Part shown: positions 1-9,438 of the stretch, piece after piece
Layout of the letters: every line of letters begins with the position of its first letter
Position numbering within the stretch: position 1 is the stretch's first letter
From: JAYZQT01 sp964412235
GTDB taxonomy: Bacteria > Pseudomonadota > Alphaproteobacteria > MPNO01 > UBA830
Direction: 5' to 3'
Length of the DNA: 14,872 nucleotides
Assembly (NCBI GenBank): GCA_964412235.1
Contig: CAYPNT010000077.1
Coordinates: 1-14,872, forward strand
Made by a program: the position numbers and the translations under genes
Notes under the pieces: generated by a model
The model's database searches: none
Told to the model about the DNA's origin: nothing
The model's input: the letters and a program-made list of their open reading frames with translations, nothing else

Positions 1-22
1 CAGATTGCGCGCGGTTATCGCC

Positions 23-1573
23 TTAACGAGCGGAGCGGTCAAGCATCTGCTTTAAATCGGACAATTTGATAGCCCCAAATAGGATTGCACCCCCAAAAAA
101 AACAAAACCACCGATTCCAACTATTACGGCTAAGGCAACCCACTGCCACCAGTCATTTGAGGCCGCTAGTGGTGCCGTGCCCAAGACACTAATTTCCACC
201 ACAAGTATCATTAAACCAACCGCCAGAAACACCCGAGGCACCACTTTTTTTAGCCGAGCGTCAACTTCAAAATGACCGCGCCGGGAAAGTATAAATAAAA
301 GCAGCAATGCATTTACCCAGGCAGCTATAGCGGTCGCAATAGCAATACCCACATGCAAAAATGGCCCCATAAGCAGTAAATTCAAGCTTAAGTTTAAAGC
401 AACACAAAACGCGGCTATCTTTACAGGTGTAACGGTATCCTCTCGAGCAAAAAAGCCGGGTCCAAGGGTCTTTATTAACACATAGGCCGGAAGACCTGCG
501 GCATATGCAATTAGGGCTTTAGCTGTGGCAATTGTTTCAACTTGCGAAAATTCGCCTCGTTCAAAAAGCGTACTTACGATGGTTGTTGGAATTAACATCA
601 ACGAGGCCGCCGCCGGTAACGTCAAAAGCAATGCATATTCTATGCCACGGTTTAAATTATAAAGAGCAGCCACCGGGTTATTTTCTCTTATCTGTCTTGC
701 TAGTAGCGGCAATAAAGCTGTACCGATAGCAACCCCAACAATACCAAGGGGTAATTGGCACACCCTATCAGCAAAATATAAAAAAGAGATAGAACCGCGA
801 GGTAAAAAGGAAGCAATAACTACATCAAGCAGTAAATTGATTTGAACAACCCCCGCACCAATAACCCCGGGTAACATTAAAACGAGAAAGCGTTTTACCC
901 GATCTGTTAATCGGGGAAACAGCAAACGAGGTCTAAAACCCTCCCGATAGCAGGCAATGATCAACCATAAAAACTGCCCAATACCTGCTACCGTGACCCC
1001 CCAGGCTAACGCTTGACCACTTGATTCTGACGTCGAGGAAAAAGCTAACAGGGCAAAGATCAAGCAGATGTTGAGAATAATCGGCGCTGCGGCGACCGAG
1101 GCAAACCGGCCTAAAGCATTCAGAACACCTCCTAACTGAGAAACAATAGAGATAAATAGTAGATAGGGAAAAGTAACTTGAGCCATCGCAACGGCAAGGT
1201 TTAAACGCTCCGGATCAGAAACAAAGCCGGGTGCAAGAATAATCATTACCCAGGGCATCGCTATTTGAAGGGCTGTAACAAAGAAAACAAGAGAAATTAC
1301 AAGTAAGGCCAACACTTCCTCAGCAAACGCTGTCGCCTGATCCCTGCTACCTTCGGCCATATGACGTGCGAAAAGAGGAACGAAAGCCGCATTGAAGGCT
1401 CCTTCCGCAAATATGCGTCGAAAAAAATTAGGTAATTTAAAAGCGACAAAAAAAGCGTCAGCGACAGGTCCCGCCCCTAAAAACGCTGCAATAAGGATAT
1501 CACGAATGAAGCCGAGGATTCGACTGATTAGAGTGTAACCACCGACTGTTGCTATTGAACGCATTAAGACCAT
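23..1573 (-). CDS. murJ: Lipid II flippase MurJ (MviN family)
   Basis: Inner-membrane flippase that moves the lipid-linked peptidoglycan precursor lipid II to the periplasmic face. The protein is hydrophobic throughout, consistent with the family's 14 membrane segments, and has the usual length (516 aa from the chosen start). From the ATG at 1573 the numbering runs collinear with E. coli MurJ as I remember it: SRILGFIRD gives Arg18 and Arg24, KLPNFFRRIFAEGAF gives Arg52, and YFADR gives Arg270. These are the conserved cavity arginines. The open frame extends to a TTG at 1594, but that would add seven residues with no clear ribosome site. ATG 1564 is another possible start. None of the three starts has a good Shine-Dalgarno sequence, so translation may follow from glnD, which ends about 80 bases upstream. 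The gene looks intact. Confidence 0.96.
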   Translation of the reverse strand: MVLMRSIATVGGYTLISRILGFIRDILIAAFLGAGPVADAFFVAFKLPNFFRRIFAEGAFNAAFVPLFARHMAEGSRDQATAFAEEVLALLVISLVFFVTALQIAMPWVMIILAPGFVSDPERLNLAVAMAQVTFPYLLFISIVSQLGGVLNALGRFASVAAAPIILNICLIFALLAFSSTSESSGQALAWGVTVAGIGQFLWLIIACYREGFRPRLLFPRLTDRVKRFLVLMLPGVIGAGVVQINLLLDVVIASFLPRGSISFLYFADRVCQLPLGIVGVAIGTALLPLLARQIRENNPVAALYNLNRGIEYALLLTLPAAASLMLIPTTIVSTLFERGEFSQVETIATAKALIAYAAGLPAYVLIKTLGPGFFAREDTVTPVKIAAFCVALNLSLNLLLMGPFLHVGIAIATAIAAWVNALLLLFILSRRGHFEVDARLKKVVPRVFLAVGLMILVVEISVLGTAPLAASNDWWQWVALAVIVGIGGFVFFGGAILFGAIKLSDLKQMLDRSAR

Positions 1574-1655
1574 GCTTATAACGTTTTTATTCAATCCAAT
1601 TTAACCAAAGCAACAAGCTAATCCTCTGGGGTTTTTAAATGTTGCATATAATAGG

Positions 1656-4442
1656 TTATTCCGCTGCAGAAATTTGGCTCTCCGTGTTAGCAGAACGATC
1701 AACAGGCATGGATTGTTCTGTATTACTAACAACAGCCAGCAAATCTCGATGAATCTGCTTTAATTTAACGTCATTTGCTACCTTGAGGCCGAACACATCC
1801 TTAACGTAAAAAACATCCACCGCTTTTTCACCGAACGTGGTAATATGCGCAGATCCTATTTGCAGGTTAAGCGCGGAAATCGCCCGTGTTAAGTCATACA
1901 ATAACCCCGACCTATCACGTCCATTTACCTCTATTACAGTATGTGTAAGACTCGCGTCGTTATCAATTATGACCCGAGGGGCAACCTCGAATACCCTCGC
2001 GCGTCTAGATAGTTCTCTGCCCTTTTTTAATTCCTCTCTCGGCCGCAACTGCCCCAACAAAGTCTGTTCAATACGCGTACGGAGGCGGGTCAAATTTTCG
2101 CTACTATCAAATACCCGGCCCTTATCGTCTTGTACCCAAAACGTATCGAGCGCCATACCGTCAGTCGTGGTGAATATCTTCGCGTCGACGATGTTGGCGC
2201 CCGTTATCGCCATCGCACCAGCAATTCGAGAAAACAGGCCAGGATGATCTACCGCAAAAATTGTCACCTCGGTAACACCCTTAGACAAATCAACCTTACT
2301 CTTTATCGTTAACTTCGCGGAATTAAAATCTGCCTCGTTTGCTATCCGAGCGTGCCGAGCATGAGTATCGGGATCGAATGAGAGCCAATAAGAAGGATAA
2401 CCGCGGGCAATATGAGTGCCAATTGCTCCCGCTGGTAGATCACCCAACAATTGGCTCATCCGGTCCTTAGCTTGTTCGATCCTAATTTCTCTGGCACTAG
2501 TGGAATGGTCCCCCGCCAGTCGCACGCTGGCCGCCTCAAATAGATCCCCTAGAAGAGTTGCTTTCCAGGTATTCCATACATTAGGCCCAACCGCTCTAAT
2601 ATCCGCCGCAGTTAGCACCAGTAATAGTCTCAAACGTTCTATTGATTGTACTAACCCACAAAAGTCATCGATAGTTTGGGGGTCATCAACATCTCTGCGA
2701 AAAGCTGTATTACTCATAAGGAGGTGATAGCGAACCAACCATACTACAGTGTCAGTTTCCTCCTCAGTAAGACCAAATCGCGGGCAAAGCTGCAGAGCCA
2801 CCTCCCCACCAAGGACAGAATGATCCCCTCCGCGACCCTTAGCAATATCGTGTAGAAGTAGAGCCACGTATAATGCACGACGAGACTGGATCTGTTGAAA
2901 AGTTTTGGTCGGGACCGGCATTTCCTCTGCAAAAAACCCATTCTCGATTTTGTTCAATACCCCGATCGCAAAAATAGTGTGCTCATCCACAGTATAAACG
3001 TGGTACATATCATGTTGCATTTGAGCCACAACACGCCCAAAATCGGGGACAAAGCGCCCGAAGACACCTGCCTCGTTGAGCCGACGGAGAGTCGTTTCGG
3101 GATCCTTATCAGAGGTCAACATTTTAACGAAAAGATCGTTGGCAACGGGATCCTCCCGAATACTATCAATGGCGCTGAGGTTTCTAGTGATTGCTCTAAG
3201 TGCGTTAGGATGAATATCGAGACCTTCGGTTTGAGCAGTGTGAAAAATCTGCAATATTCTTATCGGATTTCTATCTAATTGAACCCCGTCCATTGACAGT
3301 CGGGTACCTTCAACAACAAACTCATTTACAGTCCGCCGAAAAATCCCAAAGGAAGAGAGTCTAAATCGTGGCTTGCGTTGGTGTTCAGCTTCAAGAGCAG
3401 CACAGAATATTCGCGTCAGATCGCCAATCTCTTTTGCAATCAAATAGTAATGCTTCATAAATCTTTCAACACCGCGGGCAGCAGTGCGGTCTCTGTAACC
3501 CAACAAGCCGGCGATTTTTGGCTGCATATCAAAAGTCAATCGGTCCTCACCCCGGTTTGTCAGGTAATGCAGATGGCAGCGTACATCCCACATAAAACGA
3601 TGCGCACGTCTGAAACGTCTAGATTCTTTATTGGTCAGAACACCCCTATCCACGAGATTTTCTACCGCATCAACACTATAAAGGCGTTTGGCAATCCAAT
3701 AGAGAGTCTGTAAGTCGCGGAGACCACCCTTACCCTCCTTAATATTAGGCTCTAACACGTACCGTGAAGCACCCATCTTTTCGTGCCTTGCATCTCGTTC
3801 TGCGAGCTTTTCTTCAACAAACTTAAGAGCGCTCCCGTCTTCCGCATTATTATAAAACCTTCGTCTCAGTTGACTGAATAGCTTTCTCTCACCCCAAATA
3901 TAACGGGCTTCTAACAAAGCTGTTCGAATTGTAATATCTGAGTTAGACATCCGTACACATTCATCGACAGACCGGGTGGCGTGTCCAACTTTAAGTTTCA
4001 GGTCCCACAACATATACAATATATACTCTATTACTTGTTCCTGCCGGGGCGTCTCTTTGTACGGTAACAAAAATAATAGGTCGATATCAGAGAAAGGGGC
4101 TAACTCACCTCGTCCATAACCTCCCACCGCGCAGACGGACAGTCTTTCTCCCTCCGTAGGATTCGCCGCCGGATAAACGTGATCCGTTGCAAATGTATAA
4201 ATTGCCCGAACAAGTTGATCGTTCATAAAAGATAGCGCTTCAGCAACTTGTTCGCCTGTTGCCTCGCCCTCGCTAAACCGTCGACGCACTTCAGACTGAC
4301 CATGCTTTAAAGCTTTATTTAAAATGGCAAGAAAATCTTGGCGGATTTCATTTGGGCTTTGCCCGGCCGACATAAGGTTATCCACATCACCAATAATTCT
4401 AGCACGGTCAATGATTTGGCGTTGTTTCGAAATCGAGGACAT
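1656..4442 (-). CDS. glnD: Bifunctional uridylyltransferase/uridylyl-removing enzyme GlnD
   Basis: Nitrogen sensor that adds UMP to PII signalling proteins when glutamine is low and removes it when glutamine is high. At 928 aa it has the full family architecture. A nucleotidyltransferase domain carries GGYGRGEL and SDIDLL (about residues 107-123), with the metal-binding pair Asp119 and Asp121. A GlnD helical middle region contains EPNIKEGKGGLRDLQT (about 231-246). An HD hydrolase domain has HDIAKGRGGDH (about 531-541). Two C-terminal ACT domains follow (about 725-800, starting near VTIFAVDHPGLFSRIAG, and about 834-905, near GRDRSGLLYDLTRAI), which bind glutamine in the family. All key motifs are present, so both activities are expected. 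An AAAGG sequence sits about seven bases before the ATG. It lies 66 bases after mutS and 61-82 bases before murJ, a common alphaproteobacterial order. Confidence 0.97.
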   Translation of the reverse strand: MSSISKQRQIIDRARIIGDVDNLMSAGQSPNEIRQDFLAILNKALKHGQSEVRRRFSEGEATGEQVAEALSFMNDQLVRAIYTFATDHVYPAANPTEGERLSVCAVGGYGRGELAPFSDIDLLFLLPYKETPRQEQVIEYILYMLWDLKLKVGHATRSVDECVRMSNSDITIRTALLEARYIWGERKLFSQLRRRFYNNAEDGSALKFVEEKLAERDARHEKMGASRYVLEPNIKEGKGGLRDLQTLYWIAKRLYSVDAVENLVDRGVLTNKESRRFRRAHRFMWDVRCHLHYLTNRGEDRLTFDMQPKIAGLLGYRDRTAARGVERFMKHYYLIAKEIGDLTRIFCAALEAEHQRKPRFRLSSFGIFRRTVNEFVVEGTRLSMDGVQLDRNPIRILQIFHTAQTEGLDIHPNALRAITRNLSAIDSIREDPVANDLFVKMLTSDKDPETTLRRLNEAGVFGRFVPDFGRVVAQMQHDMYHVYTVDEHTIFAIGVLNKIENGFFAEEMPVPTKTFQQIQSRRALYVALLLHDIAKGRGGDHSVLGGEVALQLCPRFGLTEEETDTVVWLVRYHLLMSNTAFRRDVDDPQTIDDFCGLVQSIERLRLLLVLTAADIRAVGPNVWNTWKATLLGDLFEAASVRLAGDHSTSAREIRIEQAKDRMSQLLGDLPAGAIGTHIARGYPSYWLSFDPDTHARHARIANEADFNSAKLTIKSKVDLSKGVTEVTIFAVDHPGLFSRIAGAMAITGANIVDAKIFTTTDGMALDTFWVQDDKGRVFDSSENLTRLRTRIEQTLLGQLRPREELKKGRELSRRARVFEVAPRVIIDNDASLTHTVIEVNGRDRSGLLYDLTRAISALNLQIGSAHITTFGEKAVDVFYVKDVFGLKVANDVKLKQIHRDLLAVVSNTEQSMPVDRSANTESQISAAE

Positions 4443-4508
4443 TGCTTAGCCTTTGCGTCAAAATCTACGATCAATATAGACTATACGTTCTAATAATCCG
4501 ACTATGGT

Positions 4509-7211
4509 TTAATCAGCGCTTAGTTCCTTTAATTGATATAGAAGATCGAGCGCTTCTCGAGGGGACAATGCGTCAGGATTGATATCACACAGTGCCCTCT
4601 CAACAGCTGACTGCCTAGAAGAGCTTGGCGACGATGAATTAACCGAAAATAGTGGAAGATTATCTGAGAGTTTTCCCAACTCTCCACACTGGTCTTCCTC
4701 CTCTAATATTTTCAAAACTTCCCGAGAACGAGCAATCACACTGGATGGCAAACCCGCCAACTTAGCAACGTGGATCCCGTAGGAGCGGTCCGCAGCGCCA
4801 GCGGTAACCTCATGTAAAAAAATTACCTCTCCGTCCCATTCCTTTATACGCATCGTGTAACAGGCCATTGCCTCTAGCCGAGAGGTCAGAGACGTAAGTT
4901 CTTGAAAATGCGTGGCAAACAAGGTTCTACAACCATTGACTTCGTGCAAATGTTCTAACGTTGCCCAAGCAATTGATAAGCCATCAAATGTAGCCGTACC
5001 ACGGCCGATTTCATCCAAGATAACCAACGACCGATTTGTAGCCTGATTCAAAATCGTTGCGGTTTCGATCATCTCTACCATGAAAGTCGAATGACCGCGT
5101 GCGAGATCGTCAGAAGCTCCCACGCGGCTGAATAACCGATCTACAACCCCAATGTGAGCATTCTCCGCAGGAACAAATGACCCTATTTGAGCGAGTATTG
5201 CTATGAGAGCATTTTGTCTCAAAAAAGTTGACTTTCCGGCCATATTAGGACCCGTGAGCAACCAGAGTTTTTGGGTATCAGTAAAAAAGAGGTCGTTTGA
5301 GACAAACTCCCCAACCAAATTTCCAGAGGCGGTTGTCTCTACAACGGGGTGGCGTCCGGCCGTAATCGAAAATATATGGCTATCATCCACTGTTGGTCGA
5401 ACATATGAATTTTCAATAGACAACGAGGCCAACGCTGCAGACACGTCAAGGACAGCCAGACTGCGGGCTACCATTACTATTTCTTGCGCCTGTTCAAGAA
5501 TTTTAGCTACCAGCTTATCAAACAATTCGTTTTCGAGTGCCAGAGCTCTCTCGCCAGCCTGTGCCAGGCGCCCCTGCAATTCCCCCAATTCCACCGTGGT
5601 ATAACGCTGAGAATTCGTTAGAGTTTGACGATGAATAAATTTACTATCAGTTGCAGCCGGCATATTTGCCGATTGGGCAGCCGTAACCTCTACATAATAA
5701 CCAAGGACATTGTTGTGGCGAATTTTTAAAGATGAAATTTCAGTTTCATTGGCATACTGCACCTGTAACCGAGTGATATGCTTCCTACTCTCATCTCTCA
5801 GTCCGCGCAGTTGATCTAATTCCGCGTTATAACCCGCCTGGATAAACCCTCCGTCCCTTGCTAACAATGGTAGCTCTGTTTCCAGCGCGTGAGTCAGCTC
5901 CCCAATTAGGTCAGTTTTTAAGATTAAGTGCCTTCGCGTGTCAGTTATTTCGGTTGGTGTTTCCCCAGCCTCCGTCAAAATCGAAAATATTTTACGTCCG
6001 ACCTCCAACCCACTGCGTATTGCAGCGATATCTCGAGGACCTCCTCGACCCATTATAAGACGTGTTTCCGCTCGCTCTATATCTGAAGCTTCGCGCAGGA
6101 AAGATCGAACGTTTTGGCGACACGAAGTTTGATCAATAAACCACGACACTGCGTCATACCGAGCCCTAATTGTTGCTACGTCGGTTAGCGGCGCCGACAG
6201 CCGCGCTGCGAGTAACCTTCCACCGACGGCTGACACCGTTCTATCAATCACGGATATTAGTGATCCCTCGTAGGCACCACTTGTCGTCTTGGTCAACTCA
6301 AGATTAATCCGTGTCGCAGCATCTATCTCCAACGTATCTTCTCTGCTAAATCTATGAGGTCTCTGGAGCGGGGGCATCCGACCTTTTTGGGTCAGTTTTA
6401 TATAGCTGACTATCGCACCACACGCAGAAATCTCTGCTCGTCCAAAGTCGCCGAAAACCTCTATAGTTTTGACGGCGTATAAAAGTTCTAACTCTCGCCT
6501 CGCGGATGAACTATCAAAATGGTTATTAGCTCGGATTGTTAGACCGTCACATATCTCATCAAAAACCCGCGAATATTCTGGTCGACTGGCCAGTCCTTCG
6601 GGTACCAGTAATTCTTCTGGAGAAATTCGGGCCAGGGCGGCAGCCAATCCCTCTTCTTTTAAAGGTTGCGCAGAAAATGAGCCGGTGGACATATCAACCC
6701 AGGCGAGACCCCAATCACCGCGCACTTCAGCAACAGCCGCCAAAAAATTGTTAACTCGTGCATCTAGGAGATTGTCTTCTGTGATGGTACCTGGGGTAAC
6801 CAAACGCACAACATCTCGCCGGACGATAGACTTAGGGCCACGCTTCTTTGCTTCAGACGGATCTTCGGTTTGCTCACAAACAGCGACTCGAAAGCCTTTT
6901 TGTATCAAGCGTGCAAGATAGGATTCTGCCGCGTGAACCGGAACACCGCACATAGGAACATCATCACCATTATGTTTGCCACGCTTTGTAAGCGTAATGT
7001 CTAATGCTTTAGCCGCTTGTTCAGCATCGTTGAAAAACATTTCGTAAAAATCGCCCATTCGAAAGAAAAGCAGGGCGTCCGGATTTGAATCCTTTATTTC
7101 GAGATATTGTGCCATCATGGGCGTAACAGAGGTACTTAGATGCGCCGATGGACTTTTTATAGGATTAGGCGGCAAATCGGTCACGGAGGATATCTTGGCA
7201 ACATCTTTCAC
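4509..7211 (-). CDS. mutS: DNA mismatch repair protein MutS
   Basis: Recognises base mismatches and small loops and starts methyl-directed or related repair with MutL. The N-terminal mismatch-binding motif is GDFYE (about residues 54-57, with the Phe-x-Glu pair). Connector, core and clamp regions follow, including RHNNVLGYYVEV. The C-terminal ATPase has Walker A GPNMAGKST (about 653-661), Walker B VILDEIGRGT (about 729-738) and the FATHFQEL switch (about 764-771). NLPLF near residue 850 resembles a beta-clamp-binding peptide, and the last 20 or so residues match the usual C-terminal oligomerisation helix. The open frame begins at a GTG at 7211 with no visible Shine-Dalgarno sequence. That adds about 28 residues before the usual TPMMAQYLEIK start, so the true start may lie further inside (for example near 7118). 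Otherwise the gene is complete. Confidence 0.97.
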   Translation of the reverse strand: MKDVAKISSVTDLPPNPIKSPSAHLSTSVTPMMAQYLEIKDSNPDALLFFRMGDFYEMFFNDAEQAAKALDITLTKRGKHNGDDVPMCGVPVHAAESYLARLIQKGFRVAVCEQTEDPSEAKKRGPKSIVRRDVVRLVTPGTITEDNLLDARVNNFLAAVAEVRGDWGLAWVDMSTGSFSAQPLKEEGLAAALARISPEELLVPEGLASRPEYSRVFDEICDGLTIRANNHFDSSSARRELELLYAVKTIEVFGDFGRAEISACGAIVSYIKLTQKGRMPPLQRPHRFSREDTLEIDAATRINLELTKTTSGAYEGSLISVIDRTVSAVGGRLLAARLSAPLTDVATIRARYDAVSWFIDQTSCRQNVRSFLREASDIERAETRLIMGRGGPRDIAAIRSGLEVGRKIFSILTEAGETPTEITDTRRHLILKTDLIGELTHALETELPLLARDGGFIQAGYNAELDQLRGLRDESRKHITRLQVQYANETEISSLKIRHNNVLGYYVEVTAAQSANMPAATDSKFIHRQTLTNSQRYTTVELGELQGRLAQAGERALALENELFDKLVAKILEQAQEIVMVARSLAVLDVSAALASLSIENSYVRPTVDDSHIFSITAGRHPVVETTASGNLVGEFVSNDLFFTDTQKLWLLTGPNMAGKSTFLRQNALIAILAQIGSFVPAENAHIGVVDRLFSRVGASDDLARGHSTFMVEMIETATILNQATNRSLVILDEIGRGTATFDGLSIAWATLEHLHEVNGCRTLFATHFQELTSLTSRLEAMACYTMRIKEWDGEVIFLHEVTAGAADRSYGIHVAKLAGLPSSVIARSREVLKILEEEDQCGELGKLSDNLPLFSVNSSSPSSSRQSAVERALCDINPDALSPREALDLLYQLKELSAD

Positions 7212-7291
7212 ATAACAAAACTAACACAATGAGCGGCTCGCACACAGAGAATCGATTCAAAAATATTCTGAACTCAAAAGTAAATGTGACC

Positions 7292-7306
7292 CTTTACCAA
7301 GTAAAG
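7292..7306. promoter_or_regulatory. 15-bp palindrome in the pit-mutS gap
   Basis: CTTTAC, a three-base centre and GTAAAG form a perfect inverted repeat within the 170-base gap between the end of pit and the start of mutS. It could be a protein-binding site or a weak hairpin. It has no U-tract on the transcribed (minus) strand, so it does not look like an ordinary terminator. I see no convincing promoter for mutS in the rest of the gap. Confidence 0.25.
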
Positions 7307-7381
7307 TTTGCACCTGGTGATCAATCGGCGGTACTAGGTCCCAAGGAATGACGCCGGAACTGAAGTGCTATAAAAAAATCG

Positions 7382-8647
7382 TCATGTAAATATACCCTTA
7401 AGCATAAAGAAAAACGCTGCAGCAAGAAAACCGCCAGCGGGTAAAGTTACAATCCAAGAAAGAAATATACTCCCAATTACACGGAGATCGAGTGCCGCAA
7501 TACCTCGGGCGAGACCAACACCCATAACTGCTCCAACCGCTATGTGGGTTGTAGACACCGGCATCGCCGTGCGCGAAGCAATCACAACCGTGAGGGCTGC
7601 ACTGACGGTAGCACAAAAACCACTAGTAGGCGTTAACGAAGTTATTCGGCTACCAATCGTGCGCATTACTCTGTAGCCGTATGTAGCAAGGCCTAACACT
7701 ATTCCCGCCCCCCCAAGTGCTAAAATCCACGCAGGCATTGGCAACCTCTGGGCCACTTCGCCACCGGTTTGAATTAGTCCGTACACAGCAGCCAATGGTC
7801 CGACACCGTTCGCAACGTCATTTGAACCGTGTGCAAATGCCATCGCGCAAGCAGTAAATACAATCATGGGTGCGAATACTCTCTCAACGCCGGCAGTCAT
7901 GTCGGCTGCGCCAAAATTTGCATTGATCGTAGCGCGCCCAACGGCACGCTTTCCTATTAAGGCGGTAATTAGGCCAATCGTTGCCGCCACCGCAGCACTT
8001 TCTATGCCATTTAGATCTATATCGAGATGTTTTAAACCCTTAAAAATAGTCACAAGTGATATAACAAAGCCGACTAGAAAAAGGTAGTAAGGTGCGTATC
8101 GTACCGCGCTAAGAAACGGATTATCCGATTTTAAAATTAGCTTCTGTATGCTAAGCATCAACATAAACGCTATGCCCCCGCCAACAACGGGCGAAACGAC
8201 CCAGCTTGCCACAATTTGGCTTATCTTGCTCCAATTGACGGACTCTACGCCAATACCGGCGACGGCAAACCCAACAATAGCACCAACGATAGAATGGGTA
8301 GTGGAGACTGGCCAACCACGGGTCGATGCGAGAGCAAGCCAGCATCCAGCGGCGAGGAGCGCCGCAAGCATTCCAAAGATGAGCAGCTCGGGACTGTCGG
8401 ATATTAACTCCGGATCAATAATACCTTTACGAATTGTTTTAGTGACGCTGCTACCAGCGAGGCTCGCGCCAGCAAATTCAAATATTGCCGCAACGATAAT
8501 CGCTGTCTTTACGGTGAGCGCGCCGGACCCTACAGATGTACCTAACGCATTGGCAACATCGTTCGCACCAATACCCCAGGTCATAAAAATGCCAAATATT
8601 ATTGCGAGAATTAAAAGCGTAGATCCATGAAGAGCAATAAGTTCCAT
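7382..8647 (-). CDS. pit: Inorganic phosphate transporter, Pit/PHO4 family
   Basis: Low-affinity inner-membrane phosphate permease, in the family driven by proton or sodium gradients and often carrying metal-phosphate complexes. The 421-aa protein is strongly hydrophobic and shows the internal duplication of the PHO4 fold. GANDVANA (residues 27-34) is matched by GSNDVANG (about 274-281). PVSTTH (about 113-118) is matched by a second PVSTTH near the C-terminus. It starts at an ATG with only a distant AGGA upstream, 35 bases after the DUF47 gene, so the two are almost certainly one transcript. The pairing with DUF47 is typical of Pit systems. The ion used cannot be told from the sequence alone. 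Confidence 0.95.
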   Translation of the reverse strand: MELIALHGSTLLILAIIFGIFMTWGIGANDVANALGTSVGSGALTVKTAIIVAAIFEFAGASLAGSSVTKTIRKGIIDPELISDSPELLIFGMLAALLAAGCWLALASTRGWPVSTTHSIVGAIVGFAVAGIGVESVNWSKISQIVASWVVSPVVGGGIAFMLMLSIQKLILKSDNPFLSAVRYAPYYLFLVGFVISLVTIFKGLKHLDIDLNGIESAAVAATIGLITALIGKRAVGRATINANFGAADMTAGVERVFAPMIVFTACAMAFAHGSNDVANGVGPLAAVYGLIQTGGEVAQRLPMPAWILALGGAGIVLGLATYGYRVMRTIGSRITSLTPTSGFCATVSAALTVVIASRTAMPVSTTHIAVGAVMGVGLARGIAALDLRVIGSIFLSWIVTLPAGGFLAAAFFFMLKGIFT

Positions 8648-8682
8648 TAAATCAATCGATTTCCTGTACCAAAAAAGGGCGT

Positions 8683-9363
8683 TTAACGAGCAAGTAAGAG
8701 TCGGTGCCGATTTCCAGCGCGTTCTGCAAAATTAGCTAAATCACCGATCCAGTGGATTACTCGATCCCACATAATAGTTGACACCGCCCCTATTTCCTCT
8801 TCGTGTTCGAAGAGAATTTTCATCAGGTTAACCGCGTGTCTATCGGTTTCAGTTTCTATTTTGTTAAGCTCATCGATCATGTACATGACTTTGTCCGCCT
8901 CAGGGCCTCGAAAACCGACACTAACAAGCTGGTCCATCTCTTCCATGATACTGCCCAATTGGTTGCAGGCGTCCACACACCGGTTGGTTAGGTCCATGAG
9001 TGGTTTATGCATTAACTCAGGCAATTTCATGTTACGGACCACCATCATCCCGGCAATATCCTGTGCTGTATCCGCTATAGAATCCTGCAGGTCTAATATA
9101 ACCAGCAGTTCCCGTCGATCTACCGGTAGATACATCGTCTTAGGAAGATGGGATCTTAACTCGTTCTTTATTGTGTCGGCCTCGTTTTCCAAGGCGTAGA
9201 TACGATCACGACTTTCGCCAACACCGTTTGACGTGGTACCCTGCGCGGCGAGCAACAAGCCTGGCACTTCATTCGCTGCTTCTAAAACGGTCTTAAAATG
9301 ATCCTGAAGAGGTCTAAACGGCGATTGACCGAAAAGTTGCATGAGGGGATTTTTGATTACCAA
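8683..9363 (-). CDS. DUF47 / PhoU-like phosphate transport accessory protein
   Basis: A 226-aa, mostly helical cytoplasmic protein of the DUF47 (TIGR00153, PhoU-like) family, usually encoded next to Pit permeases and thought to regulate them. The typical N-terminus NPLMQLFGQSPFRPLQDH is present. Helical blocks rich in Glu and Asp follow (ALENEADTIKNEL, DLQDSIADTAQDIAG, DELNKIETETDRHA), of the kind that bind metals in PhoU-like proteins. The start is a TTG at 9363, preceded by GGAG (minus strand, 9372-9375) eight bases upstream. The downstream ATG at 9342 lacks a ribosome site and would cut into the conserved N-terminus, so the TTG is preferred. It is first in the DUF47-pit operon. Confidence 0.92.
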   Translation of the reverse strand: MVIKNPLMQLFGQSPFRPLQDHFKTVLEAANEVPGLLLAAQGTTSNGVGESRDRIYALENEADTIKNELRSHLPKTMYLPVDRRELLVILDLQDSIADTAQDIAGMMVVRNMKLPELMHKPLMDLTNRCVDACNQLGSIMEEMDQLVSVGFRGPEADKVMYMIDELNKIETETDRHAVNLMKILFEHEEEIGAVSTIMWDRVIHWIGDLANFAERAGNRHRLLLAR

Positions 9364-9405
9364 GTAACATTCTCCGTCCAGAGAGGCACTTTAAAAAATT
9401 GGGAC

Positions 9406-9434
9406 CTTGTAACGTCTGACCTGGTGAGGTTCAA
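9406..9434 (-). promoter_or_regulatory. Candidate promoter for the DUF47-pit operon
   Basis: On the minus strand TTGAAC (9429-9434) and TACAAG (9406-9411) are separated by exactly 17 bases and each matches four of six sigma70 consensus positions. Transcription would begin near 9398, about 35 bases before the TTG start of the DUF47 gene, in an A/T-rich stretch. The match is moderate. No clear Pho box was recognised. Confidence 0.35.
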
Positions 9435-9438
9435 CCTC
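9426..9438. promoter_or_regulatory. 13-bp palindrome, possible operator
   Basis: GAGGTT, a single central C and AACCTC form a perfect palindrome. It covers the proposed -35 box of the DUF47-pit promoter and lies in the divergent gap shared with the glycosyltransferase gene. A repressor site is possible but no known binding motif was recognised. Confidence 0.3.

Noticed and set aside
1837..2247. A 136-codon plus-strand open frame opposite glnD
   Set aside because: Antisense to the ACT-domain part of GlnD; no domain or plausible context.
6469..6921. A 150-codon plus-strand open frame opposite mutS
   Set aside because: Fully antisense to conserved MutS coding sequence, with Ser/Arg-rich low-information translation and no own ribosome site recognised.
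8148..8630. A 160-codon plus-strand open frame opposite the pit gene
   Set aside because: It lies entirely antisense to a clear PHO4 permease; its composition (Pro, Ala, Thr, Ile rich) is what the complement of a hydrophobic gene gives, and no domain is recognisable.
9405..9421. A possible Pho box near TTGTAACGTCTGAC
   Set aside because: The two halves do not form the required 7-base direct repeats at 11-base spacing, so a PhoB site cannot be claimed.
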